Shown piece after piece: positions 35,488 to 43,890 of a stretch of DNA of 58,290 bases (its first letter is position 1; each line of letters opens with the position of its first letter). The position numbers and the translations under genes are program-made. The stretch is from Candidatus Bipolaricaulota bacterium (GTDB lineage: Bacteria; Bipolaricaulota; Bipolaricaulia; Bipolaricaulales; Bipolaricaulaceae): positions 1-58,290 of the forward strand of contig JACIWJ010000002.1 in NCBI GenBank assembly GCA_014361015.1, written 5' to 3'. The notes under the pieces were generated by a model that saw nothing but the letters and a program-made list of their open reading frames with translations, was not told where the DNA came from and ran no database searches.

Positions 35488-36469
35488 GGCTCGCCCCCCC
35501 CTGGACGAACTCGACCACCGCCCGCAGGGGCCTCGGCATCGCCCGGACCTTGTCCGGCGCAGTCCACTTGCGGACGAACCCCCAGATCCCAAACGGCATG
35601 AAGATCACGATTCCGATGAGCGAGGCGCCGTAGATGATCGACTGCAGCCCCCGGAACCCGCTCAGCCAGTGTGGGAGGTAGGTGAGGAACAGGGCGCCGA
35701 GGACGGGTCCCGGGAGGGACGCCATACCCCCCAGGGCGATCATGATGAACAGGTCGATCGACTTCGCCAGGCCGAACTCCGCCGGACTGATGTACCCCAC
35801 GACGTGGGCGTAGAGCCCACCCGCCAGGCCGGCGTACAGCGCACTCACGAAGAACGCCAACGCCTTGTACCGGGCAAGGCTCACCCCGCAGGCTTGAGCC
35901 GCCGCGCTCTTGTCGCGGATGGCGATGAACGCCCGGCCGACCCGCGACCGGACGAGGTTCCGCGCCATCAGGATGAGCACCACGACCATCGCCAGCGCGA
36001 GGTAGAACATCGCCACGTCGTTCTGTACGTCGAGTCCGAACAGGTTCGCCCGCGGGACCCGCATCCCTTGGTACCCGCCGGTGACCGAGGCCCAACGGGG
36101 CAGCGCCTCGGCGACGGCGGTGCCGAAGGCGAGGGTGGCGATCGCGAGGTAGATCGCGCTCAGCCGGAGCGCGGGGATGAGGAGGATGAACCCGGCCAGC
36201 CCGCTCAGGAGGCCCGCGAGAGGGATGCCGACCCAGAAGGGGATCCCGAAGTACTGTGCCAGGAGGGCGGTTCCGTACGCTCCGATCGCGAGGAACCCTG
36301 CGTGCCCGATCGACAGCTGCCCGGTGAACCCGGTGAGGAGGGCCAGCCCCACGGCGGCGATGACCTTCACCGCCGCCAGGTTGAGGAGGTAGAGGTTGTA
36401 GCTTCGCAGGACGAGGGGTGCGAGGGCAAGCAGGGCAACGACCAGCGTCCAGAAGATGATCCTCTTCAT
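35480..36469 (-). CDS. livM: Branched-chain amino acid ABC transporter permease LivM
   Basis: 329 residues with about 8-10 membrane helices. The family signature GQLSIGHAGFLAIGAYG is near residue 52, and the coupling region RVGRAFIAIRDKSAAAQACG near residue 190. ATG 36469 overlaps the livH stop (ATGA). It forms the membrane channel with LivH. Confidence 0.93.
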   Translation of the reverse strand: MKRIIFWTLVVALLALAPLVLRSYNLYLLNLAAVKVIAAVGLALLTGFTGQLSIGHAGFLAIGAYGTALLAQYFGIPFWVGIPLAGLLSGLAGFILLIPALRLSAIYLAIATLAFGTAVAEALPRWASVTGGYQGMRVPRANLFGLDVQNDVAMFYLALAMVVVLILMARNLVRSRVGRAFIAIRDKSAAAQACGVSLARYKALAFFVSALYAGLAGGLYAHVVGYISPAEFGLAKSIDLFIMIALGGMASLPGPVLGALFLTYLPHWLSGFRGLQSIIYGASLIGIVIFMPFGIWGFVRKWTAPDKVRAMPRPLRAVVEFVQGGASRG

Positions 36470-37347
36470 CCGTGGCCTCCCACAGACCGCTCGCCCAAGA
36501 GGCCGTGGGGCCGGAACACGAGCACGAGGATGATCAGGGTGAACACGAACGTCGTCTTGAGGGGGGCGATCGCCGGCGGCATGTACCCGCTGAACAGGTT
36601 CTCGATCACGCCGAGCAGGAGCCCCCCCACCACCGCCCCGGGGAGGCTCGTGAACCCGCCGAGCACCGCCGCGGCGATCGCCTTGATCATGACGAAGATC
36701 ATCGACGACAGGTCGAGGAACACGATTGGGGCGACGAGGCACCCCGCGATCGCGCCCGTCCCGAGCCCCAGCGCCCAGCTCCACGTCCCGATCCGACCGA
36801 CGTTGATCCCCATCAGCTGCGCCGCCCGCTTGTTCTGCGACGTAGCCCGCATCGCGATCCCGACCTTGGTGAACTTGAAGACGGCGAACAGGAGGAGGGA
36901 CACCGCGAGCGCCACCCCGAACACAACGAGATCGTGCTGACGCAGGACCACGTCCCCGATGAACACGGGAGGCCCGCGCAAGACGTAGGGGAACGGCCGT
37001 GAGTCGATGAGGCCCATCCACAGGGCAATCGCCTGGAGGATCATCCCCACCCCGAGCGTGGCGATGAACAGGCTCGTCACCGGGGCGTTCTTCGCCCACC
37101 GGAGGAGCCCGCGATCGATCACAATCCCCAGGAGGGCCCCGACGACAAGGGCTGCGCCCAGCGCCGCCGGGAGCGGCAGGCCGTAGTTGCGGAACAGCAA
37201 GAGGGCGATGAACGTGCTGAACATCGCCATGTCCCCCTGGCCGAAGTTGAGGATGTGGGTCGTCTTGTAGATGAGGATCAGGCCGAGGGCCATGATCCCG
37301 TAGAGACTCCCAGCCGCCAGCCCGCTGACGATCAGCTGTGCCAACAC
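36466..37347 (-). CDS. livH: Branched-chain amino acid ABC transporter permease LivH
   Basis: 293 residues with about 8 helices. LNFGQGDMAMFSTFIA near residue 34 and the coupling helix GIAMRATSQNKRAAQLMGI near residue 172 are typical of LivH. First gene of livHMGF, starting at GTG TTG 37347 after a leader of about 110 bases that holds a palindrome and a small hairpin. No substrate-binding protein (LivJ/K) is in the window, so the ligand (branched-chain amino acid, urea, amide or other) is open. Confidence 0.92.
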   Translation of the reverse strand: MLAQLIVSGLAAGSLYGIMALGLILIYKTTHILNFGQGDMAMFSTFIALLLFRNYGLPLPAALGAALVVGALLGIVIDRGLLRWAKNAPVTSLFIATLGVGMILQAIALWMGLIDSRPFPYVLRGPPVFIGDVVLRQHDLVVFGVALAVSLLLFAVFKFTKVGIAMRATSQNKRAAQLMGINVGRIGTWSWALGLGTGAIAGCLVAPIVFLDLSSMIFVMIKAIAAAVLGGFTSLPGAVVGGLLLGVIENLFSGYMPPAIAPLKTTFVFTLIILVLVFRPHGLLGERSVGGHG

Positions 37348-37424
37348 GCGCCATCCGCCCCCACGCCTACCTCTCCCTCCCCGAGGGTGCGCCTCGCTTT
37401 CGTCGAGGGGTGCCCTACGCCCGT

Positions 37425-37440
37425 CCGGTCCGCGGACCGG
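37425..37440. promoter_or_regulatory. Candidate TetR operator in the liv leader
   Basis: A perfect 16-base palindrome, CCGGTCCG/CGGACCGG, about 25 bases downstream of the livH -10. It resembles the palindrome at 38793-38810 at the 5' end of the double TetR gene (shared core CCGCGG and CC/GG ends). A further small hairpin (CCTCG, 7-base loop, CGAGG, 37392-37408) lies between it and livH. Confidence 0.5.
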
Positions 37441-37464
37441 CCTATGACACCTGAATCACCTCTC

Positions 37465-37493
37465 AGCATAGCGTGGAGCCGGGCCGTCGTCAA
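37465..37493 (-). promoter_or_regulatory. livHMGF promoter
   Basis: -35 TTGACG (37493-37488), 17-base spacer, -10 TATGCT (37470-37465). It lies just after the stop of the TetR gene, so the liv operon can be regulated separately from it. Confidence 0.7.
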
Positions 37494-37502
37494 CCCATCG
37501 GC

Positions 37503-38783
37503 TCAGCCGGTTCGCTCGACCCCGTGCAGGATGAACTCCGTCAGCGACGGCAACACCTCCTCAGCCGGCCGGCTCGGCTTCTCCCACAGCGCCCACCGCT
37601 GGCCGCTGAAGTGGGCGATCCCGAGAAGAGCGTAGGCAAGAGCCTCCGGATCGCAGCGGCGGATCTCCCCACGATCCATGCCCGCCGCCAGCCCGCGCAC
37701 GTACCCCTCGGCCAACCGCTCGTAGTACCACCGTCCCACGCCCTCGTCCACGAACTCCGCCTCGCGGACGATCCGGTACGCCCCAGGGTGATCCCGCACC
37801 CACTGCAGGAAGGACCGCAATCCAATACTCTCCGCCACCCGTCGATCGCCGCACCCGGCCACGGCGAGGGTCTGCCGGTGGCGGAACTGGCGACTGATCT
37901 CTCGCACCAACTCACTGAACACGGCGACCTTGCTCGGGAAGTGAAGGTAGAACGTGCCCTGCCCCACCCCAGCGAGGTAGGTGATCGTCGAGATCGTCGT
38001 CCGGTGAAACCCCGCTTGGCCGAACGCGCGCTCCGCAGCGCGCAAGAGCGCCCTCCGCGTCGCCTCCGCTCCTTCGCGATCCTCCTCCGCGGGCGGGCTC
38101 GTCGGCGCAAGAGCCGAGGCCACCCGCCGCCCGTCGTCCACCACCGCTCGCGGGCCGGCAATGCCCCTCCGGATCAGATCCGCACCCACGCGCCGCGCCC
38201 CTTTGGGAACGGCCCTGCCCCCCCACATCACGTACCGCAGGGCGAGGAAGAACACCACCCCGAGGATGGCATACGCCACCACTTCGGGATCGACACCGCG
38301 GAAGTCGCCGACCGTGACCCCTTCGCGGACGACCGCGACCAGCTCATCGCAGATCGCCCCGTAGAACCGCATCGGGATCTCCGGACTCACGAACTCCCCC
38401 TCGCGGAACACCTGGAACGTGCCCGCGTTCTCCGTGATGTAGTCGAGGAGCGTCCCATAGGCACGAAGGAGCTTCTCTCGGGGCGCGGCCGCGGCTCCGA
38501 CGGCCCGCGCCAGCCGCGCGATCAGCCTGTCTTGAAGGTCCTCGACCAGGCGCACGTAGACCTCTTCCTTGTTCGCGAAGTAGAGGTAGAACGTGCCCTG
38601 GGCGATCCCCGCCCGCCGGCAGATCGCCGACACGGAGGCACGCTCGTACCCTCGCTCGCGGAACACCTCCGCCGCGTTGCGCAGGATGTGCTCCAGCGTC
38701 TTCTGGCCGCGGGCCGTGCGTGGCAGCCGCGTGATCGCCTTCTCCCCCCCTGTTCCCATGCCTCCCCGCCAGGATCCCCTCAC
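37503..38783 (-). CDS. Tandem (double) TetR-family regulator
   Basis: 426 residues holding two complete TetR units in one chain. The first HTH (ILRNAAEVFRERGYERASVSAICRRAG..GTFYLYFANKEE) is followed by a ligand domain to about residue 210. After a charged Pro/Ala linker, a second HTH (LLRAAERAFGQAGFHRTTISTITYLAG..GTFYLHFPSK) with its own ligand domain ends the protein. TetR proteins are normally single-unit dimers, so this could be a pseudo-dimer or a four-HTH dimer. GTG 38783 is chosen for GGAGGAACG just upstream; ATG 38759 and GTG 38822 are alternatives. It precedes livHMGF. Confidence 0.85.
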   Translation of the reverse strand: MRGSWRGGMGTGGEKAITRLPRTARGQKTLEHILRNAAEVFRERGYERASVSAICRRAGIAQGTFYLYFANKEEVYVRLVEDLQDRLIARLARAVGAAAAPREKLLRAYGTLLDYITENAGTFQVFREGEFVSPEIPMRFYGAICDELVAVVREGVTVGDFRGVDPEVVAYAILGVVFFLALRYVMWGGRAVPKGARRVGADLIRRGIAGPRAVVDDGRRVASALAPTSPPAEEDREGAEATRRALLRAAERAFGQAGFHRTTISTITYLAGVGQGTFYLHFPSKVAVFSELVREISRQFRHRQTLAVAGCGDRRVAESIGLRSFLQWVRDHPGAYRIVREAEFVDEGVGRWYYERLAEGYVRGLAAGMDRGEIRRCDPEALAYALLGIAHFSGQRWALWEKPSRPAEEVLPSLTEFILHGVERTG

Positions 38784-38792
38784 CGTTCCTCC

Positions 38793-38810
38793 GCCCGCCC
38801 GCGGGCGGGC
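38793..38810. promoter_or_regulatory. Candidate autoregulatory operator of the double TetR gene
   Basis: A perfect 18-base palindrome, GCCCGCCCG/CGGGCGGGC, between the presumed -10 (38830-38835) and GTG 38783. Its inner 16 bases match the liv-leader palindrome at 12 of 16 positions, including the central CCGCGG. Confidence 0.45.
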
Positions 38811-38829
38811 TTCCTGGCGCACGGGAGGG

Positions 38830-38835
38830 AGTGTA
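38830..38835 (-). promoter_or_regulatory. Possible -10 box of the double TetR gene
   Basis: TACACT on the minus strand, followed by CCCTCCC and GTG 38822. The sequence after the box closely resembles the hyuA start region (TACACTCCCGCCCCGTG). No -35 match is seen. Confidence 0.35.
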
Positions 38836-38892
38836 CATCGTCTCCTTCCCTCCGCGGGACGGGGCGCGCCCCAAGGGCACGTTGGGACCCCA

Positions 38893-41775
38893 TCACGGGA
38901 CCACGTGCACCAGGAGGCCTACCTCGCCGGTGAGGTCGGCGTCGTCGGTCACGAGCAAGACCACGAGGTAGAACCCCGGCTCGGGGAACGTCCACTCCAC
39001 GCGGATCCCCTCGGCATCGAAGATCCCGTCACCGGTGAAATCCCAGTCATAGCTCACGATCTCCCCCAGTGACGCCCGCGCATCGAACGCGACGGGCTCC
39101 CCCGCCCGAGGCACGGGCGGCTCCCACGTGAAGTCGGCCACCGGGGGTTGGTACACGACCACGACCGGCCGCGGCCTCTGCCAGGCCCCGAACAGCACCT
39201 CTTCGGTTGCACCCGGCGGGAGCGGCACCACCGCCGCCGGGGTGGTGAGCTCGTAGCGCTCGGGAAGAGAGATCGCATCCACCATCACCCGGTACTCGCC
39301 CCCCGGGAGGTCGAGGAACGAGAACGCCCCCGCCGGATTGGTGTGTCCCTCCGCGACCATCTCCCCGTCCCGCTCGAGGACGAGGCGCACCCGACCCAGT
39401 CCTCCCTCGCCCACGTCGCGGGTCCCGCTCCGGTCCTGGTCGTCGTACACCACACCGGAGATCTCACCCAACCGCTCACAGGGGATGTGCACCCTCGTCC
39501 GGCCGGCGAGCGCGACCTCGACCTCGAGGGGGAGCTCGACCCGAGGGCGGACCCCCGGCGGCAGGCGGTCGACGCTCAGGCCGTAGGTCCCCGGAGAGAG
39601 GGGGGGAAACAGGAACCGCCCGTCGGCCCCGCTCGCCACTTGGGTCCCCGCCACGGCCAGCACCGCCCCCGCTACCCCTGGCTCCCCAGGGTCCGGACGG
39701 CCGTTCTCGTTCTCGTCCACGAACACCGTGCCTTCGACCCACCCCTTGACGGGGAGGAACGGCGGGGTGGCGACGAACCCATGTTCGAACCCCACCTCCC
39801 CGTACAGGGCGCGCGCTTGGCCCGAAGGGCCCCACCGCACATCGAGACGGGCGGTGATCGAGGTGGCGGGGGACAAGGCAAATGGGATCCCGATCCCCAC
39901 GCTTCCTCCATCCGAGGCGTGGTGGAAACCGAGGACGAGGCCGGCCGGCGTGCGCCACTCGACGCTGACCTGGTTCGTCATCGTCACGAAGCTCTCGTCG
40001 CGGTAGGCGACCGCCTGGCGGAGGTCGAGGGCCGCCTTCGTCTGACCCCAGGCGATGGTGAATCGCTGACCGTACGCCTCGACCCGCTCGCTCGTCGCCA
40101 CGATGGGGTCCTCCTCCCACCCCCACCGTCCGCTCAGCCGGAACACGAGCCAGGACACGTCAATGACCATCGCCAGATCGAGGAGGCGGTTCCGCCGGTC
40201 CACGGCCGGACCAGGACCGAACCCCTGGTGGCGACGGAACGCCGCCGTTGCGAACAGCGCCACCGGGTATCCCGTGGGGGACCAACCCACCGCCGCGGTG
40301 AGGTCGGAGTAGACCATGGTTGGGACGAGGGCGATGTCGAGGACGTTGTCCCTCTCCCACCGCGTTGTGAACGCGAGCCCCACCGGATCCAGCGCCAGCT
40401 GCCCGGAGAGGCTAATCCCCGCCCTGTCCGCGCGGGGACTGGGGAATCGTGGTCCCACTGCGTAGGCATCGGCGTGGAGATCGACCGTTGCCCCCCCCGT
40501 GGCGGTAAGGCCAACGAGGAGCGCTACGTCGAGGTACGGACCCGCGACTGCCAGTCCCGTCTCCCCATGCAGGGCGAGGCCGTCCTGGATCCAGCCCGTG
40601 ATCCACAGGGCCCCGGCACGGACCTGGTTGACCCCTCGCGCCTCCCGAACCGCCATCCCCAGCTCCCCCCACGTCCCGAGCCATGCCCCGCGCGCGGCGA
40701 ACCTCCCCTCGTCCCCCCGCCACCCCGTGATGAGGGCCGCGCATCCGCTTGCAGTTGTGACCCCGGCGCTCATCCCATTGGCCCCCAGCGGGAGGAGGAG
40801 CGACGAGAGATCCAGGCCGACCTCGCCCACCTCGGCCCACACCCACCCTTGATCGTAGCGCACTGAGAACCAGGACAGGCTGTACGGGTTCGGCCCCCAC
40901 GGTCCGGTCACGTGCAGGTGGAGGCCCACCTCTCCTCCCAAGACCTCGCCCCCCCCGGACAGGGAAAGGAGCGAAAGCCGACGACCGGAGATGGGGTCGT
41001 ATCCGAGCCTCCCCCCCAGGCGCATCTCCAGCTCGGAGAGGACCGTCCCCATGATCACCTCCGGGCCGGGGGGAAGGACCGTCGTGAACCACGCCGCGCG
41101 GGCCTCGGCCCCCTCGCTGGAGAGGACGGTCACGGTGAGGAGATCGCGCCCCGGCGCCGCCCCGGCGGGGATGGAGAGGGTCAAGCGGAGGGTCGCCCGC
41201 TCCGCTGGGGGAAGGGCGGTCTCGCGCGGCTCGACCTGCACCGGCCAGCCGTGGGAGGAGGAGACGTCCGCGGTGAACCGGTCGAGCACGTTCCCCCGGT
41301 TCACGATGACAAGCTCGTAGCTTACGGAATCACCGGGTTGGCCCTCGCCCGCCCGCGGGGGGAGGACCTCCACCCCGGCCAGCGTCAGAACGCGGACCGT
41401 CGCCTCCGCGTACCCCTCCTCGCCGTCCGCGGCGAGGGCCCGGAGCCCCACAGCGTGAGCGCCCGCCTTCGCCGTGCGCGGCACGACCACCGTCAAGAAC
41501 ACCCCCTCCTCCCCTCCTGGGGGCAAGATGACAGCGTCCGGAACGCCGAGGTGGTCCCAGCCCTCCGGGACGTGCGCGGCGAGGGTCACCTCGACCGAGG
41601 ACGGGCCCGGATTGGCCACCGCGAACACCACGATCGCAAGGTCGCCGGGGGCCACCGTGCGCGGCGGGGAGAGGACGGAGACGGCCGCCCCCACCCCAGC
41701 CCACGACCCCACGAGCAGGCCCGCCACCACGGCCAATCCTCCCCCTGCGCCCACGCGCGCCGATCGGGAAACCAT
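38893..41775 (-). CDS. Large secreted beta protein with SdrD-B and PKD domains
   Basis: 960 residues. Signal peptide (about 1-30, GGGLAVVAGLLVGSWAGVGA), then two NEW3/CARDB-like beta domains (about 30-235) and a long amphipathic beta region with alternating hydrophobics (about 245-680) that could be a barrel. Two SdrD-B-like repeats follow (GTVFVDENENGRPDPGEPGV near 690; GVVYDDQDRSGTRDVGEGG near 780), then a C-terminal PKD domain (ADFTWEPPVPRAGEPVAFDA.., YDWDFTGDG; about 870-958). This looks like a cell-surface or outer-membrane adhesin or assembly protein. It is the last gene of the riboswitch-controlled cluster. Confidence 0.75.
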   Translation of the reverse strand: MVSRSARVGAGGGLAVVAGLLVGSWAGVGAAVSVLSPPRTVAPGDLAIVVFAVANPGPSSVEVTLAAHVPEGWDHLGVPDAVILPPGGEEGVFLTVVVPRTAKAGAHAVGLRALAADGEEGYAEATVRVLTLAGVEVLPPRAGEGQPGDSVSYELVIVNRGNVLDRFTADVSSSHGWPVQVEPRETALPPAERATLRLTLSIPAGAAPGRDLLTVTVLSSEGAEARAAWFTTVLPPGPEVIMGTVLSELEMRLGGRLGYDPISGRRLSLLSLSGGGEVLGGEVGLHLHVTGPWGPNPYSLSWFSVRYDQGWVWAEVGEVGLDLSSLLLPLGANGMSAGVTTASGCAALITGWRGDEGRFAARGAWLGTWGELGMAVREARGVNQVRAGALWITGWIQDGLALHGETGLAVAGPYLDVALLVGLTATGGATVDLHADAYAVGPRFPSPRADRAGISLSGQLALDPVGLAFTTRWERDNVLDIALVPTMVYSDLTAAVGWSPTGYPVALFATAAFRRHQGFGPGPAVDRRNRLLDLAMVIDVSWLVFRLSGRWGWEEDPIVATSERVEAYGQRFTIAWGQTKAALDLRQAVAYRDESFVTMTNQVSVEWRTPAGLVLGFHHASDGGSVGIGIPFALSPATSITARLDVRWGPSGQARALYGEVGFEHGFVATPPFLPVKGWVEGTVFVDENENGRPDPGEPGVAGAVLAVAGTQVASGADGRFLFPPLSPGTYGLSVDRLPPGVRPRVELPLEVEVALAGRTRVHIPCERLGEISGVVYDDQDRSGTRDVGEGGLGRVRLVLERDGEMVAEGHTNPAGAFSFLDLPGGEYRVMVDAISLPERYELTTPAAVVPLPPGATEEVLFGAWQRPRPVVVVYQPPVADFTWEPPVPRAGEPVAFDARASLGEIVSYDWDFTGDGIFDAEGIRVEWTFPEPGFYLVVLLVTDDADLTGEVGLLVHVVP

Positions 41776-41864
41776 CCTCCCATGTCTACGCAGCCAGCCC
41801 GCGGGGGGGGAGGAAGGAGGTCCGCGATGGAAGGGAAGTCCTGCCCGGCGCGGGGCTCGCCCTG

Positions 41865-42869
41865 CTACGGGGCGCGGGACGCGAGAAGCTCCGTCAGAGC
41901 CTCGACATCCCGCTCATCAACCCGCCCGTCGTTGTTGAAGTCAAACGCCCGAACGTTGGTCTGAACCTGCGGGCTCATCCACGCCGCCCGGAACAGCTCC
42001 ACGTCCCGCTCGGCAAACACCTCATCCCCGTCGAGGTCCTCGTACAGGCCATCCCCGTCCAAGTCGCGGGAAACCGCGTCCCCAGCGACCGGAGCGAGGG
42101 ACAGAGGCCGCACCCGGAGGTAGGCCTGGGCGGCGATGATCTCCTCCCCCCCGGGGTCCACCCGCGCTACCACAAGGTACATCCCGGGGGCAGGGCGAAG
42201 CTCCGTCTCCACGACCAACCGCCGTACCCCGCCGGGGAGGCAGGGGAAGGGATCCGGCTCGATCTGCACCACCTGCCCACCCTGTGAGTCGTAGATCTGG
42301 ACCTCGGACCGCACCTGGCGCAGGTTCACCACCCCGGGGTTGGCGAACTCCATCACGACCCACAGCGGGTTCAGGCCCCCGAACTCCAAGCGGCGGACCT
42401 GCCCCTGGGCTGGCGCCGTTCCCACCGTGGCATAGACCTTGATCCCGATGCGCCTGGCCACCATCACCGTCGTCCCCCCGTGGTCCACCGGCCGCGGCTC
42501 GCCGTGGACGAACACGATCCCCCAGTGCGTACCCACCGGGGCGTCAGCGGGGACGTGGAGCGTTCCCCTCACTTCCCGAGTCTCGCCGGGGCCCAACGAG
42601 AAGGAACCAGGAGCCACCGAGAGCCACGCGGCAAGCGAGCGCGGGAGCGTTCCCGGAGGGTAGAACCGATTCCCTCCCGCTTCATCGCGATCCCAGTCCC
42701 CAACGTAGACGGAGAACGTCTCCGCAACCGCCGTCTCATTGCGGGCGAGGAACGAGAACGTGTAAACCTGGCCCGGGGCCACGTTGAGATCCACTTCGAG
42801 GAGGTCGACCTCGAGGGCCAGGCCCGTGAGGCCCAGCAGCAGGGTCGAGATCCAGAGGAGGTTCCTCAT
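41865..42869 (-). CDS. WxL-interacting-protein-like (DUF916/DUF3324) protein with C-terminal dockerin
   Basis: 334 residues from ATG 42869. A signal peptide (NLLWISTLLLGLTGLALE) precedes two Ig-like domains laid out as in Firmicute WxL-interacting proteins: VDLNVAPGQVYTFSFLARNET.. with PGETREVRGTLHVPADAPVGTHWGIVF, then FANPGVVNLRQVRSEVQIYD..PGMYLVVARV. Instead of the usual membrane anchor it ends in a dockerin: two calcium loops (DLDGDGLYEDLDGDE; DFNNDGRVDERDVEAL) at about 275-330. It would be exported and may anchor or chaperone the neighbouring W-x-L proteins. The -10 TATAAT lies 7 bases before the start. Confidence 0.75.
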   Translation of the reverse strand: MRNLLWISTLLLGLTGLALEVDLLEVDLNVAPGQVYTFSFLARNETAVAETFSVYVGDWDRDEAGGNRFYPPGTLPRSLAAWLSVAPGSFSLGPGETREVRGTLHVPADAPVGTHWGIVFVHGEPRPVDHGGTTVMVARRIGIKVYATVGTAPAQGQVRRLEFGGLNPLWVVMEFANPGVVNLRQVRSEVQIYDSQGGQVVQIEPDPFPCLPGGVRRLVVETELRPAPGMYLVVARVDPGGEEIIAAQAYLRVRPLSLAPVAGDAVSRDLDGDGLYEDLDGDEVFAERDVELFRAAWMSPQVQTNVRAFDFNNDGRVDERDVEALTELLASRAP

Positions 42870-42876
42870 CGCGGGG

Positions 42877-42882
42877 ATTATA
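42877..42882 (-). promoter_or_regulatory. -10 box of the dockerin gene, leaderless
   Basis: A consensus TATAAT 7 bases before ATG 42869. No good -35 at 16-18 bases (CTGACC is 20 bases upstream). An inverted repeat GCACCG/CGGTGC that includes the stop of the gene upstream sits just before it. Confidence 0.45.
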
Positions 42883-42893
42883 CGCACCGCGGC

Positions 42894-43817
42894 CTACGGT
42901 GCGGTCAGCGTGTACGTGAAGCGAAGCTCGTACGTGCCGGGAACCGTGGTGTCGTAGTCCACCCGGAGCCGCAGGGCGACCTCCAGCCACAGGCCGGTAC
43001 CGGCAGTCCCCCCCGCTACCCTCTGCTGCCCCGTGGACAACCCGACGTAGCTCGTCTGGGGGCCAGCGACGCCTGGCCCAACGGCACTGACCCGCCATTC
43101 GAGGTGGGAACACGGTTTGCCGGGCGGAGGTTGGGACCCGGTGTACGCCCACGTCGCCGCATCAGCGGCCACGTGGAGAGACCACGCGGTAGCGCTCGAC
43201 ACCGTGATCCGCTGCGCCGGGGAAACCTCGCGGTAGCCCGCATCGTAGTGGGCGAGGGCCAGCTCCCCTAGATCCACGAGCTGCGGGGTCACGACCAGCG
43301 CCTGGATGATCCCTTCCCGGTAGTGCACGCGCACCGCCACCCAGTCGAGCTCGGCATAGCCCTGGGCACGAACCCGAACCCAAAACAGCCCGCCCCCCAG
43401 CTCTCCTGGTGTCCAGGTCCGGCCCCAGACGTCGGTGCTTCCCCCCAGTACGTGGTCTCGCCAGTGCACGGGGTGGAGGCGCCCGGTGGTGTAGCCGGCG
43501 GTCGTCCAGGTCATCCCCCCGTCACCGGAGAGCTCGACGGCGAGGGCCCCCGACCGCGTCGGCGACCTCCGCGCCCGGACGAGGACCTCGATTCCCACGA
43601 TCTCGCTCCCCACGGGTACGACGATTCCAAAGCCCCCGTAGCGGTGGACCTGGTCCAGCCCGACAGCGAACGGGCCGTCGGGGGCATGCGCCCCCGGGCC
43701 ATCCACGAACTGACCCTCATCGGCTGACGGACTCAGCCAGCCCGTGTCCTGGGCCAGTCCCGTGGCCCCCAGGAGGAACAGCGTCAGCAGGAGGACCCGC
43801 CGGTTCAAGGCCTTCAT
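42894..43817 (-). CDS. Secreted W-x-L-like surface protein (long paralogue)
   Basis: 307 residues from ATG 43817. Signal peptide (VLLLTLFLLGATGLAQ), then a beta-sandwich-like N-terminal half with a discoidin- or flagellin-like pattern (VGSEIVGIEVLVRARRS.., GGMTWTTAGY). The C-terminal half (about 185-307) is related to the protein at 43891-44400: shared W-x-L segment (TAWSLHVAADAATW), AGGTAG..LWLEVALRLRVDYD and an identical FTYTLTAP ending. Probably exported and held on the surface. It lies between a strong hairpin and the dockerin gene. Confidence 0.7.
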   Translation of the reverse strand: MKALNRRVLLLTLFLLGATGLAQDTGWLSPSADEGQFVDGPGAHAPDGPFAVGLDQVHRYGGFGIVVPVGSEIVGIEVLVRARRSPTRSGALAVELSGDGGMTWTTAGYTTGRLHPVHWRDHVLGGSTDVWGRTWTPGELGGGLFWVRVRAQGYAELDWVAVRVHYREGIIQALVVTPQLVDLGELALAHYDAGYREVSPAQRITVSSATAWSLHVAADAATWAYTGSQPPPGKPCSHLEWRVSAVGPGVAGPQTSYVGLSTGQQRVAGGTAGTGLWLEVALRLRVDYDTTVPGTYELRFTYTLTAP

Positions 43818-43840
43818 CGCCCATCTGCTCCCAGGAAGAA

Positions 43841-43875
43841 GGGCAGCCCGGATCACCTGTGAACCCGGGCTGCCC
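43841..43875 (-). terminator. Strong hairpin terminator between two W-x-L-like genes
   Basis: GGGCAGCCCGG pairs with CCGGGCTGCCC (11 bp), extended inside by GTTCAC/GTGATC with one mismatch. On the minus-strand transcript it is followed by UUCUUCC. It lies 16 bases after the end of the 169-residue protein gene and would separate or attenuate expression of the next gene. Confidence 0.6.
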
Positions 43876-43890
43876 ACGTTCGAACCCTCA

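Noticed and set aside
38866-38877. GGGGCGCGCCCC palindrome after the 960-residue protein gene
   Set aside because: It has no loop and no U-run and does not match the two operator-like palindromes; probably chance in GC-rich DNA.
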